From: Photorhabdus khanii NC19
GTDB taxonomy: Bacteria; Pseudomonadota; Gammaproteobacteria; Enterobacterales; Enterobacteriaceae
Assembly: GCF_000517265.1 (NCBI RefSeq)
Contig: NZ_AYSJ01000014.1
Coordinates: forward strand, 608,740-672,739
DNA length: 64,000 bases
Direction of reading: 5' to 3'
The notes under the pieces are model-generated. The model was not told the DNA's origin. It worked only from the letters and a program-made list of their open reading frames with translations, and made no database searches. Positions 1 to 11,768 of this stretch are shown in pieces. Positions within the stretch are counted from its first letter, which is position 1, and each line of letters begins with the position of its first letter. A program made the translations under genes and the position numbers.

Positions 1-439
1 GATTAAAGAGCTGACAATAATGGCTATTCCATTTCGAATGAGTTTTTCTGAAATATATATTTGATTATGATTATATTCAGTGAGAACTGGGAACCGCCAT
101 TACTGTTTACTCATGTTTCCTATAAGATTTTTTCAAGACTTGCATTGATTTCAATATCCAGCTGGCGATATCTATTCCGCTCTGTAATAAGAGCAGAAAT
201 CGTGTTTTTTCGTTGTTGCTATGATCGTGTTATTGATGCAGTGGATTATTGAGGCTGTATGTCCTTTGATTTTGTGATTAAACATAGTCGTGACCTGAAT
301 GTTTGTTGGTGGTATATTTTCGCGATGTTTCGGTATCAAAGGCAGTCACTTTTTACATCGTGTACCAATCTTAGTACCAAACTTTAATGGATTGACTAGA
401 TAATAATTTAAATCGTTATTTTAGTTGAATATCGAACTC
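1..439. other. gene-free region upstream of thrS
   Basis: No convincing gene is present; the only open frame of any length (61-252, 63 codons) has no ribosome site and no recognisable protein character. The 3' part should belong to the thrS mRNA leader: CGATGT (323-328) can pair with ACATCG (355-360) and the following bases are A/T rich, as expected for the unpaired linker between structured thrS operator domains. The thrS promoter was not located with confidence. Confidence 0.5.
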
Positions 440-440
440 C

Positions 441-487
441 TTCAAGTGACCTTTCGTGCGGGTCACCACTGTAGATAAGGATTTTAA
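441..487 (+). promoter_or_regulatory. thrS translational operator (anticodon-like hairpin)
   Basis: GTGACC (446-451) pairs with GGTCAC (461-466), leaving the nine-base loop TTTCGTGCG, which contains CGT, the Thr anticodon sequence. In E. coli the same hairpin just upstream of thrS mimics the tRNA-Thr anticodon arm, and ThrRS binds it to repress its own translation. The AAGG ribosome site (477-480) lies directly after it. Sequence and position agree with the E. coli operator as remembered; the regulation is inferred. Confidence 0.85.
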
Positions 488-2416
488 ATGCCTGTTATTA
501 CTCTTCCTGACGGTAGCCAACGTCAGTTTGATCGTGCCGTTTCTGTAATGGATGTTGCCTGTGATATTGGTCCAGGTTTAGCGAAAGCATGTATTGCTGG
601 CCGCGTAAATGGTGAGTTGGTGGATGCCTGTGAATTAATCGATTCTGATGCAAAACTGGCTATTATTACCAGTAAAGATGAGGAAGGGCTGGAAATTATC
701 CGCCATTCATGCGCACATCTGTTGGGCCATGCGATTAAGCAATTATGGCCAGATACTAAAATGGCCATCGGACCTGTCATTGATAATGGTTTTTACTATG
801 ATGTCGATCTTGGCCGTGCCCTGACGCAGGAAGATATTGAGCTGCTTGAAAAACGCATGTTGGAGCTTGCTAAAAAAGACTATGACGTCATCAAGAAAAA
901 AGTGAGTTGGCAAGAAGCTCGTGATACGTTCGTCGCCCGTGGTGAGGATTACAAAGTACAGATTTTGGATGACAACATTGGTCGTGATGATCACCCTGGT
1001 CTGTATAATCATGAAGAATATGTTGACATGTGCCGTGGTCCACATGTGCCAAATATGCGTTTTTGTCATCATTTTAAATTGCAGAAAGTGGCAGGGGCAT
1101 ACTGGCGTGGGGACAGCAACAATAAAATGTTGCAACGGATATACGGTACTGCGTGGGCTGATAAGAAACAGCTCAACACTTATCTGCAACGCTTGGAAGA
1201 AGCCGCTAAACGTGACCATCGTAAAATTGGTAAACAGCTAGATTTGTACCACATGCAGGAAGAAGCGCCGGGTATGGTATTCTGGCATAATGATGGCTGG
1301 ACTATTTTCCGTGAACTTGAAACTTTCGTGCGCACTAAACTGAAAGAATATCAATATCAGGAAGTTAAAGGTCCATTTATGATGGACCGTGTGATGTGGG
1401 AAAAAACGGGTCACTGGGAAAACTATGGTGAGCATATGTTTACCACTTCTTCAGAGAACCGTGAATATTGCGTTAAACCCATGAATTGTCCAGGGCACAT
1501 TCAGATTTTTAACCAAGGTTTAAAATCTTATCGTGACTTGCCTTTACGTATGGCTGAGTTCGGTAGCTGTCACCGTAATGAACCGTCGGGTGCATTACAT
1601 GGTTTGATGCGTGTTCGTGGTTTTACTCAGGATGATGCTCATATCTTCTGTACAGAAGAGCAAATTCATCGGGAAGTGAGCAGCTGCATTAAGATGGTGT
1701 ACGACGTTTACAGCACTTTTGGTTTTGAAAAAATCGTTGTTAAGCTATCGACCCGTCCGGAAAAACGCATTGGTACTGAAGAACAATGGAGCCAGGCCGA
1801 GGAAGCTTTGGCGGCAGCGCTGCAAGAAAACGGTGTTCAGTTTGAGTATCAGCCAGGTGAAGGCGCTTTTTACGGACCAAAAATTGAATTTACTTTGCAT
1901 GATTGTTTGGATCGTGCGTGGCAATGTGGTACTGTGCAGCTTGACTTTTCACTACCGGGCCGTTTGAGTGCGTCCTACGTAGGTGAAAACAACGAACGTA
2001 AGGTTCCTGTAATGATTCACCGTGCGGTTCTGGGTTCACTGGAACGGTTTATCGGCATCCTGACTGAGGAATATGCGGGTTTCTTCCCGACATGGATTGC
2101 TCCGCAGCAGGTAGTTGTGATGAATATCACAGATAGCCAGGCTGATTATGTACAGGAATTAGCAAAAAAACTTCAAGATGCAGGCATCCGTGCAAAAGCA
2201 GACTTGAGAAACGAGAAGATTGGTTTTAAAATCCGTGAACACACTCTGCGTCGTGTTCCTTATATGCTTGTTTGTGGTGAAAAAGAGGTCGAATCAGGAA
2301 AAATTTCTGTTCGAACCCGCCGCGGTAAGGATTTAGGTAGCATTGATGTTAACGAGTTCATCGAAAAACTGCTGATAGAAATACGCAGTCGCAATCTTCA
2401 TCAATTGGAGGAATAA
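488..2416 (+). CDS. thrS: threonine--tRNA ligase ThrS
   Basis: Cytoplasmic class II synthetase of 642 aa, the E. coli length, that charges tRNA-Thr. The TGS domain (about 1-61) is followed by the editing domain with the HxxxH pair His73/His77 and a later CRGPH motif, which removes Ser mischarged to tRNA-Thr. The class II core contains MNCPGH (a zinc-ligand segment) and the motif-2 stretch [12 protein letters not shown], and the C-terminal 100 residues form the anticodon-binding domain. ATG 488 follows AAGG by seven bases and the operator hairpin at 446-466. The ribosome site of infC lies in the last codons, so the two genes are almost contiguous (3-nt gap). Confidence 0.98.
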   Translation: MPVITLPDGSQRQFDRAVSVMDVACDIGPGLAKACIAGRVNGELVDACELIDSDAKLAIITSKDEEGLEIIRHSCAHLLGHAIKQLWPDTKMAIGPVIDNGFYYDVDLGRALTQEDIELLEKRMLELAKKDYDVIKKKVSWQEARDTFVARGEDYKVQILDDNIGRDDHPGLYNHEEYVDMCRGPHVPNMRFCHHFKLQKVAGAYWRGDSNNKMLQRIYGTAWADKKQLNTYLQRLEEAAKRDHRKIGKQLDLYHMQEEAPGMVFWHNDGWTIFRELETFVRTKLKEYQYQEVKGPFMMDRVMWEKTGHWENYGEHMFTTSSENREYCVKPMNCPGHIQIFNQGLKSYRDLPLRMAEFGSCHRNEPSGALHGLMRVRGFTQDDAHIFCTEEQIHREVSSCIKMVYDVYSTFGFEKIVVKLSTRPEKRIGTEEQWSQAEEALAAALQENGVQFEYQPGEGAFYGPKIEFTLHDCLDRAWQCGTVQLDFSLPGRLSASYVGENNERKVPVMIHRAVLGSLERFIGILTEEYAGFFPTWIAPQQVVVMNITDSQADYVQELAKKLQDAGIRAKADLRNEKIGFKIREHTLRRVPYMLVCGEKEVESGKISVRTRRGKDLGSIDVNEFIEKLLIEIRSRNLHQLEE

Positions 2417-2959
<543 letters not shown>

Positions 2960-2973
2960 TCGGGCAATCAAGT

Positions 2974-3010
2974 AATAAGCTCCAGCCGGTTCGTCTGGTT
3001 GGGGCTTATT
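2974..3010 (+). promoter_or_regulatory. infC-rpmI intergenic hairpin
   Basis: AATAAGC (2974-2980) pairs with GCTTATT (3004-3010), and the inner CCAGCC can pair with GGTTGG, giving a long stem between infC and rpmI. There is no T-run after it, so it is more likely an attenuation or ribosomal-protein-L20 control structure than a simple terminator. In E. coli L20 represses rpmI-rplT through structures in this stretch. Function is inferred from position. Confidence 0.55.
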
Positions 3011-3056
3011 CGCCTGACTGATTCGTTATAATTAACAATGCGAAGTGGAAATTAAA

Positions 3057-3254
3057 ATGCCAAAGATTAAAACAGTACGCGGCGCCGCTAAACGCTTTAA
3101 AAAAACTGCAAGTGGTGGTTTTAAGCGTAAACGCGCTAACCTTCGTCACATTCTGACTAAGAAATCAACCAAACGTAAACGTCATTTACGTCCAAAAGGC
3201 ATGGTCTCCAAAGGTGATCTGGGCTTGGTTGTTGCTTGTCTGCCGTACGCATAA
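3057..3254 (+). CDS. rpmI: 50S ribosomal protein L35
   Basis: Basic 65-aa protein ([17 protein letters not shown]...), the standard L35 length, a component of the large ribosomal subunit. An upstream in-frame GTG at 3045 would add four residues (MEIK), but family members start at MPKIK and AAGTGGA (3043-3049) is a suitable ribosome site for ATG 3057. It is followed after 41 bases by rplT; the two are normally cotranslated and repressed by L20. Confidence 0.97.
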   Translation: MPKIKTVRGAAKRFKKTASGGFKRKRANLRHILTKKSTKRKRHLRPKGMVSKGDLGLVVACLPYA

Positions 3255-3286
3255 GCAATTTTTAGATTAGAATTTAGAGACGATAG

Positions 3287-3652
<366 letters not shown>

Positions 3653-3664
3653 GTTAGAGTAGTG

Positions 3665-3689
3665 AGAGGGGGAGCATGCTCCCTCTTTT
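3665..3689 (+). terminator. rho-independent terminator after rplT
   Basis: A G-rich arm and the complementary GAGCATGC...CCCTC arm form a strong stem (about 3665-3685) followed by TTTT. It separates the ribosomal-protein operon from the pheM leader. Confidence 0.85.
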
Positions 3690-3761
3690 ACCTTGTTTGA
3701 AAATGTGGCTTACTAAAGCGTCGTTGTCAGAAAACATATTTTTCCTGAGAGAACCAATATT

Positions 3762-3806
3762 ATGTCTTTAGCTTTTTTTCGCTTCTTTTTTTATTTTAGC
3801 GCCTGA
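3762..3806 (+). CDS. pheM: pheST attenuator leader peptide
   Basis: A 14-codon frame encodes [14 protein letters not shown], with six Phe among 14 residues, against [14 protein letters not shown] remembered for E. coli PheM. Ribosome stalling at the Phe codons when charged tRNA-Phe is scarce prevents the downstream terminator from forming. GAGAG upstream (about 3747-3752) is a plausible ribosome site. It is followed by the attenuator hairpin at 3855-3879 and then by pheS. Confidence 0.93.
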   Translation: [14 protein letters not shown]

Positions 3807-3854
3807 ATTCAGGGGGCTTTGCGCGTAAGAAAAGAAACGAAAAGTAGCGCCTGA

Positions 3855-4949
<1,095 letters not shown>

Positions 4950-4963
4950 GGCGGGAATATCTC

Positions 4964-7351
4964 ATGAAATTCAGTGAACTCTGGTTGCGCGAGTGGGTAA
5001 ACCCAGCCATTGACAGTGAAGAATTATCGGATCAAATCACCATGGTTGGTTTGGAAGTTGATGGCACTGAAGCTGTTGCTGGTCAATTCCATGGTGTGGT
5101 TGTCGGCGAAGTTGTTGAATGTGACCAGCATCCAAATGCGGATAAATTACGGGTTACAAAAGTGAATGTCGGTGGTGATCGCCTATTGGATATCGTTTGT
5201 GGCGCACCGAACTGCCGTTTGGGGTTGAAAGTTGCAGTAGCTACAGTGGGTGCTGTGCTGCCAGGTGATTTCAAAATCAAAGCGGCTAAACTGCGTGGAG
5301 AGCCTTCTGAAGGAATGCTGTGTTCTTTCTCTGAACTGAGTATTTCTGAAGATCACGACGGTATTATTGAATTACCCATTGATGCGCCTTTAGGTGTTGA
5401 TTTGCGTGAATATCTGAAGCTGGATGATAGCGTCATCGAGATCAGTATTACACCTAACCGTGCTGATTGCCTGAGTATTATGGGGGTTGCACGTGATGTG
5501 GCAGTCGCTAATAAAATGCCATTATCTGTACCGCAAATTGAGGCAGTAAAGCCAACAACAGATACTGTTTTTCCTATTCATGTTGAAGCAACAGAAGCTT
5601 GCCCTCGTTACTTGGGGCGGGTAATCGAAAAAATCAAAGTGAAAGCGACAACGCCATTGTGGATGCGTGAAAAACTGCGTCGTGGTGGTATCCGCTCTAT
5701 CGATCCGATTGTCGATGTGACTAACTATGTGTTGCTTGAATTAGGTCAACCATTGCATGCATTCGATTTAGAACGCTTAAATGGTTCAATCATTGTGCGT
5801 ATGGCGAAACCGGATGAAAAACTCGTTTTGTTGGATGGCACAGAAGCCAAGCTTTCTGCTGATACTCTGGTTATTTCTGATGAAAAACAAGCCATTGCAA
5901 TGGCGGGTATTTTTGGTGGTGAACATTCAGGTGTGAATGAAGAAACTCAAAATATTTTACTTGAATGCGCGTTTTTTGCACCTTTGGCGATTGCTGGTCG
6001 TGCTCGTCGTTATGGTTTACATACTGACGCATCTCATCGCTATGAGCGCGGTGTTGATCCTCAATTACAGCACCAGGCAATGGAGAGAGCGACCCAACTG
6101 CTGATAGATATTTGTGGTGGTGAAGCAGGCCCGATCATTGATATTACTGATGAATCTCAATTACCAAAACCTGCGACAATCACACTGCGCCGTGAAAAAT
6201 TGGATCGTTTGATTGGTCACTGTGTGCCTGATGAGCAAGTTGGTGATATCTTGACCCGTTTAGGTTGTAAAGTCACTGTTCAGGAAAACTGCTGGCAGTC
6301 GATTGCACCAAGCTGGCGTTTTGACATGGAGATTGAAGAAGATTTGGTGGAAGAAGTTGCCCGTATTTACGGTTACAACAATATTCCAGATGTACCAATG
6401 CGCGCAGATCTCCTCATGAAAAAACACCGCGAAGCGGATCTTTCCCTGAAACGTGTTAAAACCATGCTGGTTGACAGGGGTTATCAGGAAGCGATCACCT
6501 ACAGCTTTGTTGATCCCAAAACTCAGGCATTGTTGCATCCACAGCAACAAGCATTGATGCTGCCTAACCCAATTTCAGCGGACATGTCTGCAATGCGTTT
6601 ATCTTTGCTGACGGGTTTGCTGACAACTGTGGTGTATAACCAGAATCGCCAGCAAAACCGTGTACGTCTGTTTGAAACCGGCTTGCGTTTTGTTCCTGAT
6701 GAAAATGCGGGGCAGGGTATTCGCCAGGAGCTGATGTTAGGTGGTGTCATTGCCGGCAATCGTTTTGAAGAGCATTGGTCACTGGAAAAACAATCTATCG
6801 ATTTTTTCGATATGAAAGGCGATTTGGAAGCTATTCTGGAATTAACTGGAAAATTATCTAAGATTTCTTTTAGAGCAGATGTCAATCCGGCGTTGCACCC
6901 AGGTCAGAGTGCCGGGATTTATCTGGAAAATGAATACATCGGATACATTGGTGTTATCCATCCAGAATTAGAGCGTAAACTTGACTTAAATGGTCGTACC
7001 GTAGTATTTGAAATACTCTGGAACAAGCTGTCAGACCGCGTGGTTCCTGACGCGAAAGAGATTTCACGCTTTCCGTCAAACCGTCGTGATATCGCAATTG
7101 TGGTGCCTGAAAACGTTGCTGTAGAAGATGTTTTGGCAGAATGCAAGAAAGTTGGCGTAAATCATATAGTTGGCATAAACTTGTTTGACGTGTATTGTGG
7201 TAAAGGTATAGCTGAGGGTCATAAGAGCCTTGCTATAAGTTTTATCTTGCAGGATACCGCATGTACACTGGAAGAAGAAGAGATTGCTGCAACTGTCAAT
7301 AGATGTGTTGCAGCACTGAAACAGCGATTCCAAGCATCCTTGAGGGACTGA
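4964..7351 (+). CDS. pheT: phenylalanine--tRNA ligase beta subunit
   Basis: Beta chain of 795 aa, identical in length to E. coli PheT. It has an EMAP/tRNA-binding OB domain (about 40-150, [19 protein letters not shown]), the B3/B4 editing region that hydrolyses Tyr-tRNA-Phe (about 210-360), the B5 domain (about 400-480), a class-II-like core and a C-terminal ferredoxin-fold anticodon-binding domain (about 700-795, [14 protein letters not shown]). The stop is four bases before the ihfA start region, consistent with the pheMST-ihfA operon. Confidence 0.97.
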   Translation: MKFSELWLREWVNPAIDSEELSDQITMVGLEVDGTEAVAGQFHGVVVGEVVECDQHPNADKLRVTKVNVGGDRLLDIVCGAPNCRLGLKVAVATVGAVLPGDFKIKAAKLRGEPSEGMLCSFSELSISEDHDGIIELPIDAPLGVDLREYLKLDDSVIEISITPNRADCLSIMGVARDVAVANKMPLSVPQIEAVKPTTDTVFPIHVEATEACPRYLGRVIEKIKVKATTPLWMREKLRRGGIRSIDPIVDVTNYVLLELGQPLHAFDLERLNGSIIVRMAKPDEKLVLLDGTEAKLSADTLVISDEKQAIAMAGIFGGEHSGVNEETQNILLECAFFAPLAIAGRARRYGLHTDASHRYERGVDPQLQHQAMERATQLLIDICGGEAGPIIDITDESQLPKPATITLRREKLDRLIGHCVPDEQVGDILTRLGCKVTVQENCWQSIAPSWRFDMEIEEDLVEEVARIYGYNNIPDVPMRADLLMKKHREADLSLKRVKTMLVDRGYQEAITYSFVDPKTQALLHPQQQALMLPNPISADMSAMRLSLLTGLLTTVVYNQNRQQNRVRLFETGLRFVPDENAGQGIRQELMLGGVIAGNRFEEHWSLEKQSIDFFDMKGDLEAILELTGKLSKISFRADVNPALHPGQSAGIYLENEYIGYIGVIHPELERKLDLNGRTVVFEILWNKLSDRVVPDAKEISRFPSNRRDIAIVVPENVAVEDVLAECKKVGVNHIVGINLFDVYCGKGIAEGHKSLAISFILQDTACTLEEEEIAATVNRCVAALKQRFQASLRD

Positions 7352-7355
7352 ACCT

Positions 7356-7652
7356 ATGGCGCTTACTAAAGCTGAAATGTCAGAAAATCTGTTTGAGAAA
7401 CTGGGAATTAGCAAGCGTGATGCTAAAGATCTGGTTGAATTGTTCTTTGAAGAAGTGCGTCGTTCTTTGGAGAATGGTGAGCAGGTAAAATTGTCTGGAT
7501 TTGGCAACTTTGATTTACGGGATAAAAACCAACGTCCGGGACGTAATCCTAAGACGGGTGAAGATATTCCGATTACAGCTCGCCGAGTAGTGACATTCCG
7601 TCCTGGTCAGAAGTTAAAAAGCAGGGTTGAGAAAGCCACACCTAAGGAATAA
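7356..7652 (+). CDS. ihfA: integration host factor subunit alpha
   Basis: Small DNA-bending protein (98 aa) that pairs with IhfB and kinks DNA sharply at specific sites, serving transcription, replication and recombination. The HU/IHF fold is intact: two N-terminal helices, the SGFGNF turn, and the beta-arm with [12 protein letters not shown], whose Pro intercalates into DNA. It follows pheT by four bases and is closed by the terminator at 7655-7684. Confidence 0.97.
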   Translation: MALTKAEMSENLFEKLGISKRDAKDLVELFFEEVRRSLENGEQVKLSGFGNFDLRDKNQRPGRNPKTGEDIPITARRVVTFRPGQKLKSRVEKATPKE

Positions 7653-7654
7653 TC

Positions 7655-7684
7655 AAAAAGGCCGCATTAATAGCGGCCTTTTTC
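7655..7684 (+). terminator. rho-independent terminator after ihfA
   Basis: AAAAAGGCCGC (7655-7665) and GCGGCCTTTTT (7673-7683) are exact complements around a seven-base loop and end in a T-run. With A-runs and T-runs on both flanks it could act in both directions. Confidence 0.92.
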
Positions 7685-7717
7685 TTATAAAGATCCTCTC
7701 TCATGAGCTGATTTCCA

Positions 7718-8725
7718 ATGCAACCCACCTATTCCATTGCTGAGTTAGTGACTCGTCAGAAAAGGCGTGATTACCGCTTTCTGGCAATTCTCGCGTGCCT
7801 ATTTCTATTTGTTTTTTTTCTCTCACTTTGTGCTGGGGAAAATTGGATATGGCCTGATAAGTGGTTTTCTGAAACGGGTCAATTGTTTGTGTGGCAACTA
7901 CGTTTTCCCCGTGTTCTGGCTGTCGTTGCGGTAGGCGCAAGCCTGACTGTGGCGGGGGCGGTGATGCAGGCACTGTTTGAAAATCCGCTGGCCGAACCGG
8001 GATTATTGGGGATCAGTAATGGCGCCAGTGTGGTGGTTGTGTTTTTGGTGCTAATGTTCCACGGTATTACGCCATTCTGGTTGTTGAGTATTGGCGCTGT
8101 GTTGGGCGCGCTCACTGTCACCATGATATTACTGACCTTTTCAAGAAAGCGTCATCTGAATAATGCCCGTTTGTTATTGGTGGGTGTCGCTTTCGGTGTC
8201 GTCTCCGGTGCATTGATGACATGGATGGTTTATTTTAGTACCAGTCTGGATTTGCGCCAGCTAATGTATTGGATGATGGGCAGTTTCAGTGGGATAGACT
8301 GGCGACAGCAATGGTTGGTTGTTGCTTTGTTTCCTTTAATTATTTGGTTGAGCAGTCAAGGAAAAGTACTTAATTTTCTTTCATTGGGAGAAACAACGTC
8401 TCAACAGTTAGGTATTTCACTTTATCGCTGGCGTAATCTGTTTGTATGCGCGATTGGATTGCTGGTGGGGTTAAGTGTTGCACTTGCCGGAACCATCAGC
8501 TTTATTGGTCTGGTGATTCCGCATATTTTACGTTTATGTGGCCTGACAGATTATAAAACTTTACTGCCTGCATGTGTTCTGGCAGGCGGCTATGGATTAT
8601 TGTTGGCTGATTTACTTTCTCGCCTTAGCCTGACGAATGCAGAAGTACCGATTGGTGTTGTGACTGCAACATTAGGAGCGCCGGTATTCATCTGGTTATT
8701 ATTAAAAGTCAGAGACTGGAGTTAA
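7718..8725 (+). CDS. btuC: vitamin B12 ABC importer permease BtuC
   Basis: Inner-membrane permease (335 aa, about ten helices) of the FecCD family, which as a dimer moves cobalamin delivered by BtuF. Typical motifs are [27 protein letters not shown] (split here only for description), [16 protein letters not shown] and [16 protein letters not shown]. The FecCD fold is shared with haem and siderophore permeases; the B12 assignment rests on the position after ihfA and the btuD partner. The E. coli btuE gene, normally between btuC and btuD, is absent: only four bases separate the two genes. Confidence 0.9.
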   Translation: MQPTYSIAELVTRQKRRDYRFLAILACLFLFVFFLSLCAGENWIWPDKWFSETGQLFVWQLRFPRVLAVVAVGASLTVAGAVMQALFENPLAEPGLLGISNGASVVVVFLVLMFHGITPFWLLSIGAVLGALTVTMILLTFSRKRHLNNARLLLVGVAFGVVSGALMTWMVYFSTSLDLRQLMYWMMGSFSGIDWRQQWLVVALFPLIIWLSSQGKVLNFLSLGETTSQQLGISLYRWRNLFVCAIGLLVGLSVALAGTISFIGLVIPHILRLCGLTDYKTLLPACVLAGGYGLLLADLLSRLSLTNAEVPIGVVTATLGAPVFIWLLLKVRDWS

Positions 8726-8729
8726 GCAA

Positions 8730-9506
8730 GTGAATGATGCGAAAATCACCAGCCAGTTGATGACTCTCCGGCAAGTCTCAGTACAAAACCGATTAATGCC
8801 GCTGACCGCCTCGGTACAACAAGGTGAACAAATTCATCTCATTGGGCCGAATGGTTCAGGGAAAAGTACGTTATTGGCCTGTATGGCAGGTATTTTGCCG
8901 TGTAGTGGTGAAATTGCTTTGCAACAAAAATGCCTGAGTCAATATAGTCATGGTGAATTAGCACGGCACAGAGCATGGCTCAGTCAGCAAATTTCTTCTA
9001 TACCCATAATGCCGGTTTTTCAATATCTGCAACTGCACTTGATGCACCACCGGGTTAATTGTGACGATGTGCTGTCAGAACTCTGTTCTTATTTTAAGTT
9101 GGGAATGCTGCTGGAGACACCGGTAGGAAATTTATCGGGTGGTGAATGGCAAAGGGTGCGGTTAACCGGGGTTTTTTTACAGGTTTGGCCATCAATTAAT
9201 TCAAAAGGTAAATTATTACTCCTGGATGAGCCGGCAAATAACCTTGATATCACTCAGGTGGCAGCACTTGATCTGTTGGTAAAGAAATTCTGTGCACTCG
9301 GTGGAACCGTCATCATGAGTGGTCACGATCTTAATCACAGTTATGATAAAGCTGATCGGATTTGGTTGCTTGCCAATGGCCTATTGGTTGCGGATGGAAA
9401 ACCGGATGAGGTAATGAAAGAAAATACGCTCTCCAGCGTTTTTGCGGCTGATATCAAATGTGTGTCAGAGAAAAGGCATAAATATTGGCGAGTTTTTTTG
9501 CTTTGA
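8730..9506 (+). CDS. btuD: vitamin B12 ABC importer ATPase BtuD
   Basis: Cytoplasmic ATPase (258 aa) powering BtuC. It has Walker A GPNGSGKST (about 39-47), Q-loop around LSQQ, signature LSGGEWQR, Walker B LLLLDEPANNLD and switch His in SGHDLNHS. GTG 8730 is used; the next in-frame ATG is codon 11, and an ATG at 8734 is out of frame. The gene starts four bases after btuC, implying translational coupling. The first 22 residues match BtuD relatives only loosely. Confidence 0.9.
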   Translation: MNDAKITSQLMTLRQVSVQNRLMPLTASVQQGEQIHLIGPNGSGKSTLLACMAGILPCSGEIALQQKCLSQYSHGELARHRAWLSQQISSIPIMPVFQYLQLHLMHHRVNCDDVLSELCSYFKLGMLLETPVGNLSGGEWQRVRLTGVFLQVWPSINSKGKLLLLDEPANNLDITQVAALDLLVKKFCALGGTVIMSGHDLNHSYDKADRIWLLANGLLVADGKPDEVMKENTLSSVFAADIKCVSEKRHKYWRVFLL

Positions 9507-9566
9507 TCATAGTTCAGTCACAGTGAACCTATTGTAATTTTCACTTAATTTGCTAAATCATACCTG

Positions 9567-9583
9567 CGTTGATGATTCGTTAA
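9567..9583 (+). promoter_or_regulatory. candidate PhoP-type box upstream of the arn operon
   Basis: CGTTGA-N5-CGTTAA is an 11-bp-spaced direct repeat resembling the PhoP consensus (G/T)GTTTA-N5-(G/T)GTTTA at four of six positions in each half, about 50 bases before arnB. Photorhabdus pbgPE is reported to be PhoP dependent. The match is imperfect and is offered as a candidate only. Confidence 0.35.
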
Positions 9584-9635
9584 AATATAGTCATCTAAGA
9601 TGTCATCATATTATGAATGAATTGGACTGTGTTTT

Positions 9636-10781
9636 ATGGATCGTTTTTTGCCATTTTCCCGTCCTGCCATAGGTGATGAAGAAATTCAGGCAGTAGAGAA
9701 AGTTCTTCGTTCGGGCTGGATTACAACAGGCCCGCAAAATCATCAATTGGAACAGGATTTCTGCCGTATGTTTGGTTGTAAACATGCGGTTGCCTTGGCT
9801 TCTGCAACGGCAGGTATGCATCTGACATTAATGGCGTTGGGTATTGGCCCCGGTGATGAAGTCATTACTCCATCTCTAACTTGGGTTTCCACAATAAATA
9901 TGATCTGTCTGCTTGGTGCTGAACCGATCATGATTGATGTCGATCGTAATACTTTAATGGTCGAAGCAGAAACCGTAAAAAAAGCAATTACCCCCAGAAC
10001 TAAAGCGATTATTCCTGTTCATTATGCTGGGGCTCCCTGTGATTTGGATGCACTGCGTGTCATTGCTCAGGATGCCGGTATTCCGTTAATTGAAGACGCG
10101 GCTCATGCAATAGGGGCTCGTTATAAAAATGAGTGGGTTGGTGAGCATGGTACGGCTATTTTCTCTTTTCATGCCATAAAAAATATCACCTGTGCGGAAG
10201 GGGGTTTAATTGTTACTGATAATAATGAACTTGCTGAACGGATCCGGTGTCTAAAATTTCATGGATTAGGTGTTGATGCTTTTGATCGTCAAATTCAGGG
10301 CAGGAGACCACAGGCGGAAGTTGTAGAACCGGGTTACAAATATAATTTATCTGATATTCATGCTGCCATTGCAGTTGTGCAATTAAGCAAATTGGAATCA
10401 ATGAATGCTCGCCGTCGGCAAATTGTAGCCCGTTATTCAGCGGCATTAAAAAATTTGCCGTTGCAGATGCTAAGTGTACCCGATTATGAACATTTACATG
10501 CACATCATCTGTTTATGGTGCGGGTTAATAAAGATATCTGTGGTATTGACCGCGATACATTAATGGAGCGTCTCAAAGAAAAAAATATTGGCACAGGTTT
10601 GCATTTCAGGGCTGCACATACGCAAAAATATTATCGGGCGCGTTACTCGCAGTTGTCGCTGCCTGAATCAGAATGGAATTCAGCAACGCTTTGTTCATTG
10701 CCACTTTTCCCTGATATGAGTGATAACGATGTGGATTGTGTCATTGATGCTTTACAAGAAATTATTTCGGAGCGCAGATAA
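9636..10781 (+). CDS. arnB: UDP-4-amino-4-deoxy-L-arabinose aminotransferase ArnB
   Basis: PLP enzyme (381 aa) of the DegT/DnrJ/EryC1 family that transaminates UDP-4-keto-pentose to UDP-L-Ara4N in the cytoplasm. Lys182 in [15 protein letters not shown] is the Schiff-base lysine, EDAAHAIGA holds the cofactor-binding Asp, and SATAGMHL binds the phosphate. It is the first gene of arnBCADTEF, which runs without gaps to 17028. Ara4N-modified lipid A gives resistance to cationic peptides; in Photorhabdus the operon (pbgPE) is known to be needed for insect virulence and nematode symbiosis. Confidence 0.96.
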   Translation: MDRFLPFSRPAIGDEEIQAVEKVLRSGWITTGPQNHQLEQDFCRMFGCKHAVALASATAGMHLTLMALGIGPGDEVITPSLTWVSTINMICLLGAEPIMIDVDRNTLMVEAETVKKAITPRTKAIIPVHYAGAPCDLDALRVIAQDAGIPLIEDAAHAIGARYKNEWVGEHGTAIFSFHAIKNITCAEGGLIVTDNNELAERIRCLKFHGLGVDAFDRQIQGRRPQAEVVEPGYKYNLSDIHAAIAVVQLSKLESMNARRRQIVARYSAALKNLPLQMLSVPDYEHLHAHHLFMVRVNKDICGIDRDTLMERLKEKNIGTGLHFRAAHTQKYYRARYSQLSLPESEWNSATLCSLPLFPDMSDNDVDCVIDALQEIISERR

Positions 10782-11768
10782 GTGTCATTTGAGCAAATTA
10801 AGAAAGTTTCTGTTGTTATTCCAGTTTATAACGAAGAAGAAAGTTTACCTCTTTTACTGGAAAGAACTTTGGCGGCTTGTAAGCAATTGACTCAGGAATA
10901 CGAGCTTATTCTTATTGATGATGGCAGTAGTGATAAATCTGCGGAAATTCTGATTCAGGCAGCGGAACAACCTGAAAATCATATTATTGCAATTCTGCTT
11001 AATCGTAATTACGGTCAGCATTCAGCAATCATGGCGGGTTTTAATCAGGTCAATGGCGATCTGGTTATTACGCTTGATGCAGATTTACAGAATCCGCCAG
11101 AAGAGATCCCCCGTCTGGTTAAAACGGCTGAACAGGGTTATGACGTTGTGGGTACCCGCCGGGCTAACCGGCAGGATTCCCTGTTTCGTAAAACAGCTTC
11201 AAAAATCATCAACGCTATGATTACTAAGGCAACAGGCCGTTCTATGGGGGATTATGGTTGTATGCTTCGTGCCTATCGCCGTCACATTATTGAAGCCATG
11301 TTGCAGTGCCATGAGCGCAGCACCTTCATTCCTATTCTGGCAAACACCTTCGCCCGTAAAACGATAGAGATTGATGTTGCCCATGCAGAGCGTGAATTTG
11401 GTGATTCCAAATACAACTTCATGAAGCTGATTAATCTGATGTATGACCTGCTTACCTGCCTGACAACAGCCCCATTGCGTCTGTTGAGCGTAGTCGGGAG
11501 TGTCATTGCGGTTTCAGGTTTTTTACTGGCGGTGCTGCTGGTGACTTTACGTCTGATTTTCGGTTCTATTTGGGCAGCGGAAGGGGTGTTTACCCTGTTT
11601 GCCATCCTTTTCATGTTTATTGGCGCACAGTTCATTGCAATGGGCTTATTAGGTGAATACATAGGCCGTATTTATAACGATGTCCGTGCGCGCCCACGTT
11701 ATTTTATTCAAAAAGTGGTCGGAAATAAAAAGACCAACGACAACCCAGAAAACCAGGAAGAGTACTAA
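10782..11768 (+). CDS. arnC: undecaprenyl-phosphate Ara4FN transferase ArnC
   Basis: Membrane-attached GT2 glycosyltransferase (328 aa) that transfers formylated Ara4N from UDP to undecaprenyl phosphate. The N-terminal GT-A domain shows [20 protein letters not shown] and the [10 protein letters not shown] metal/nucleotide motif; two C-terminal helices (about 236-258 and 270-292) anchor it. GTG 10782 immediately follows the arnB stop, so translation is probably coupled, and arnA begins directly after the stop. Confidence 0.95.
   Translation: MSFEQIKKVSVVIPVYNEEESLPLLLERTLAACKQLTQEYELILIDDGSSDKSAEILIQAAEQPENHIIAILLNRNYGQHSAIMAGFNQVNGDLVITLDADLQNPPEEIPRLVKTAEQGYDVVGTRRANRQDSLFRKTASKIINAMITKATGRSMGDYGCMLRAYRRHIIEAMLQCHERSTFIPILANTFARKTIEIDVAHAEREFGDSKYNFMKLINLMYDLLTCLTTAPLRLLSVVGSVIAVSGFLLAVLLVTLRLIFGSIWAAEGVFTLFAILFMFIGAQFIAMGLLGEYIGRIYNDVRARPRYFIQKVVGNKKTNDNPENQEEY

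Noticed and set aside
61..252. 63-codon plus-strand frame upstream of thrS
   Set aside because: No ribosome site and no protein-like composition; it lies in A/T-rich DNA before the thrS leader.
743..1219. 158-codon minus-strand frame inside thrS
   Set aside because: Antisense shadow of thrS, whose own frame is conserved over its full length; same judgement for all long frames antisense to core genes.
3045..3056. GTG start adding four residues to L35
   Set aside because: The L35 family starts at MPKIK, and the AAGTGGA ribosome site overlaps this GTG.
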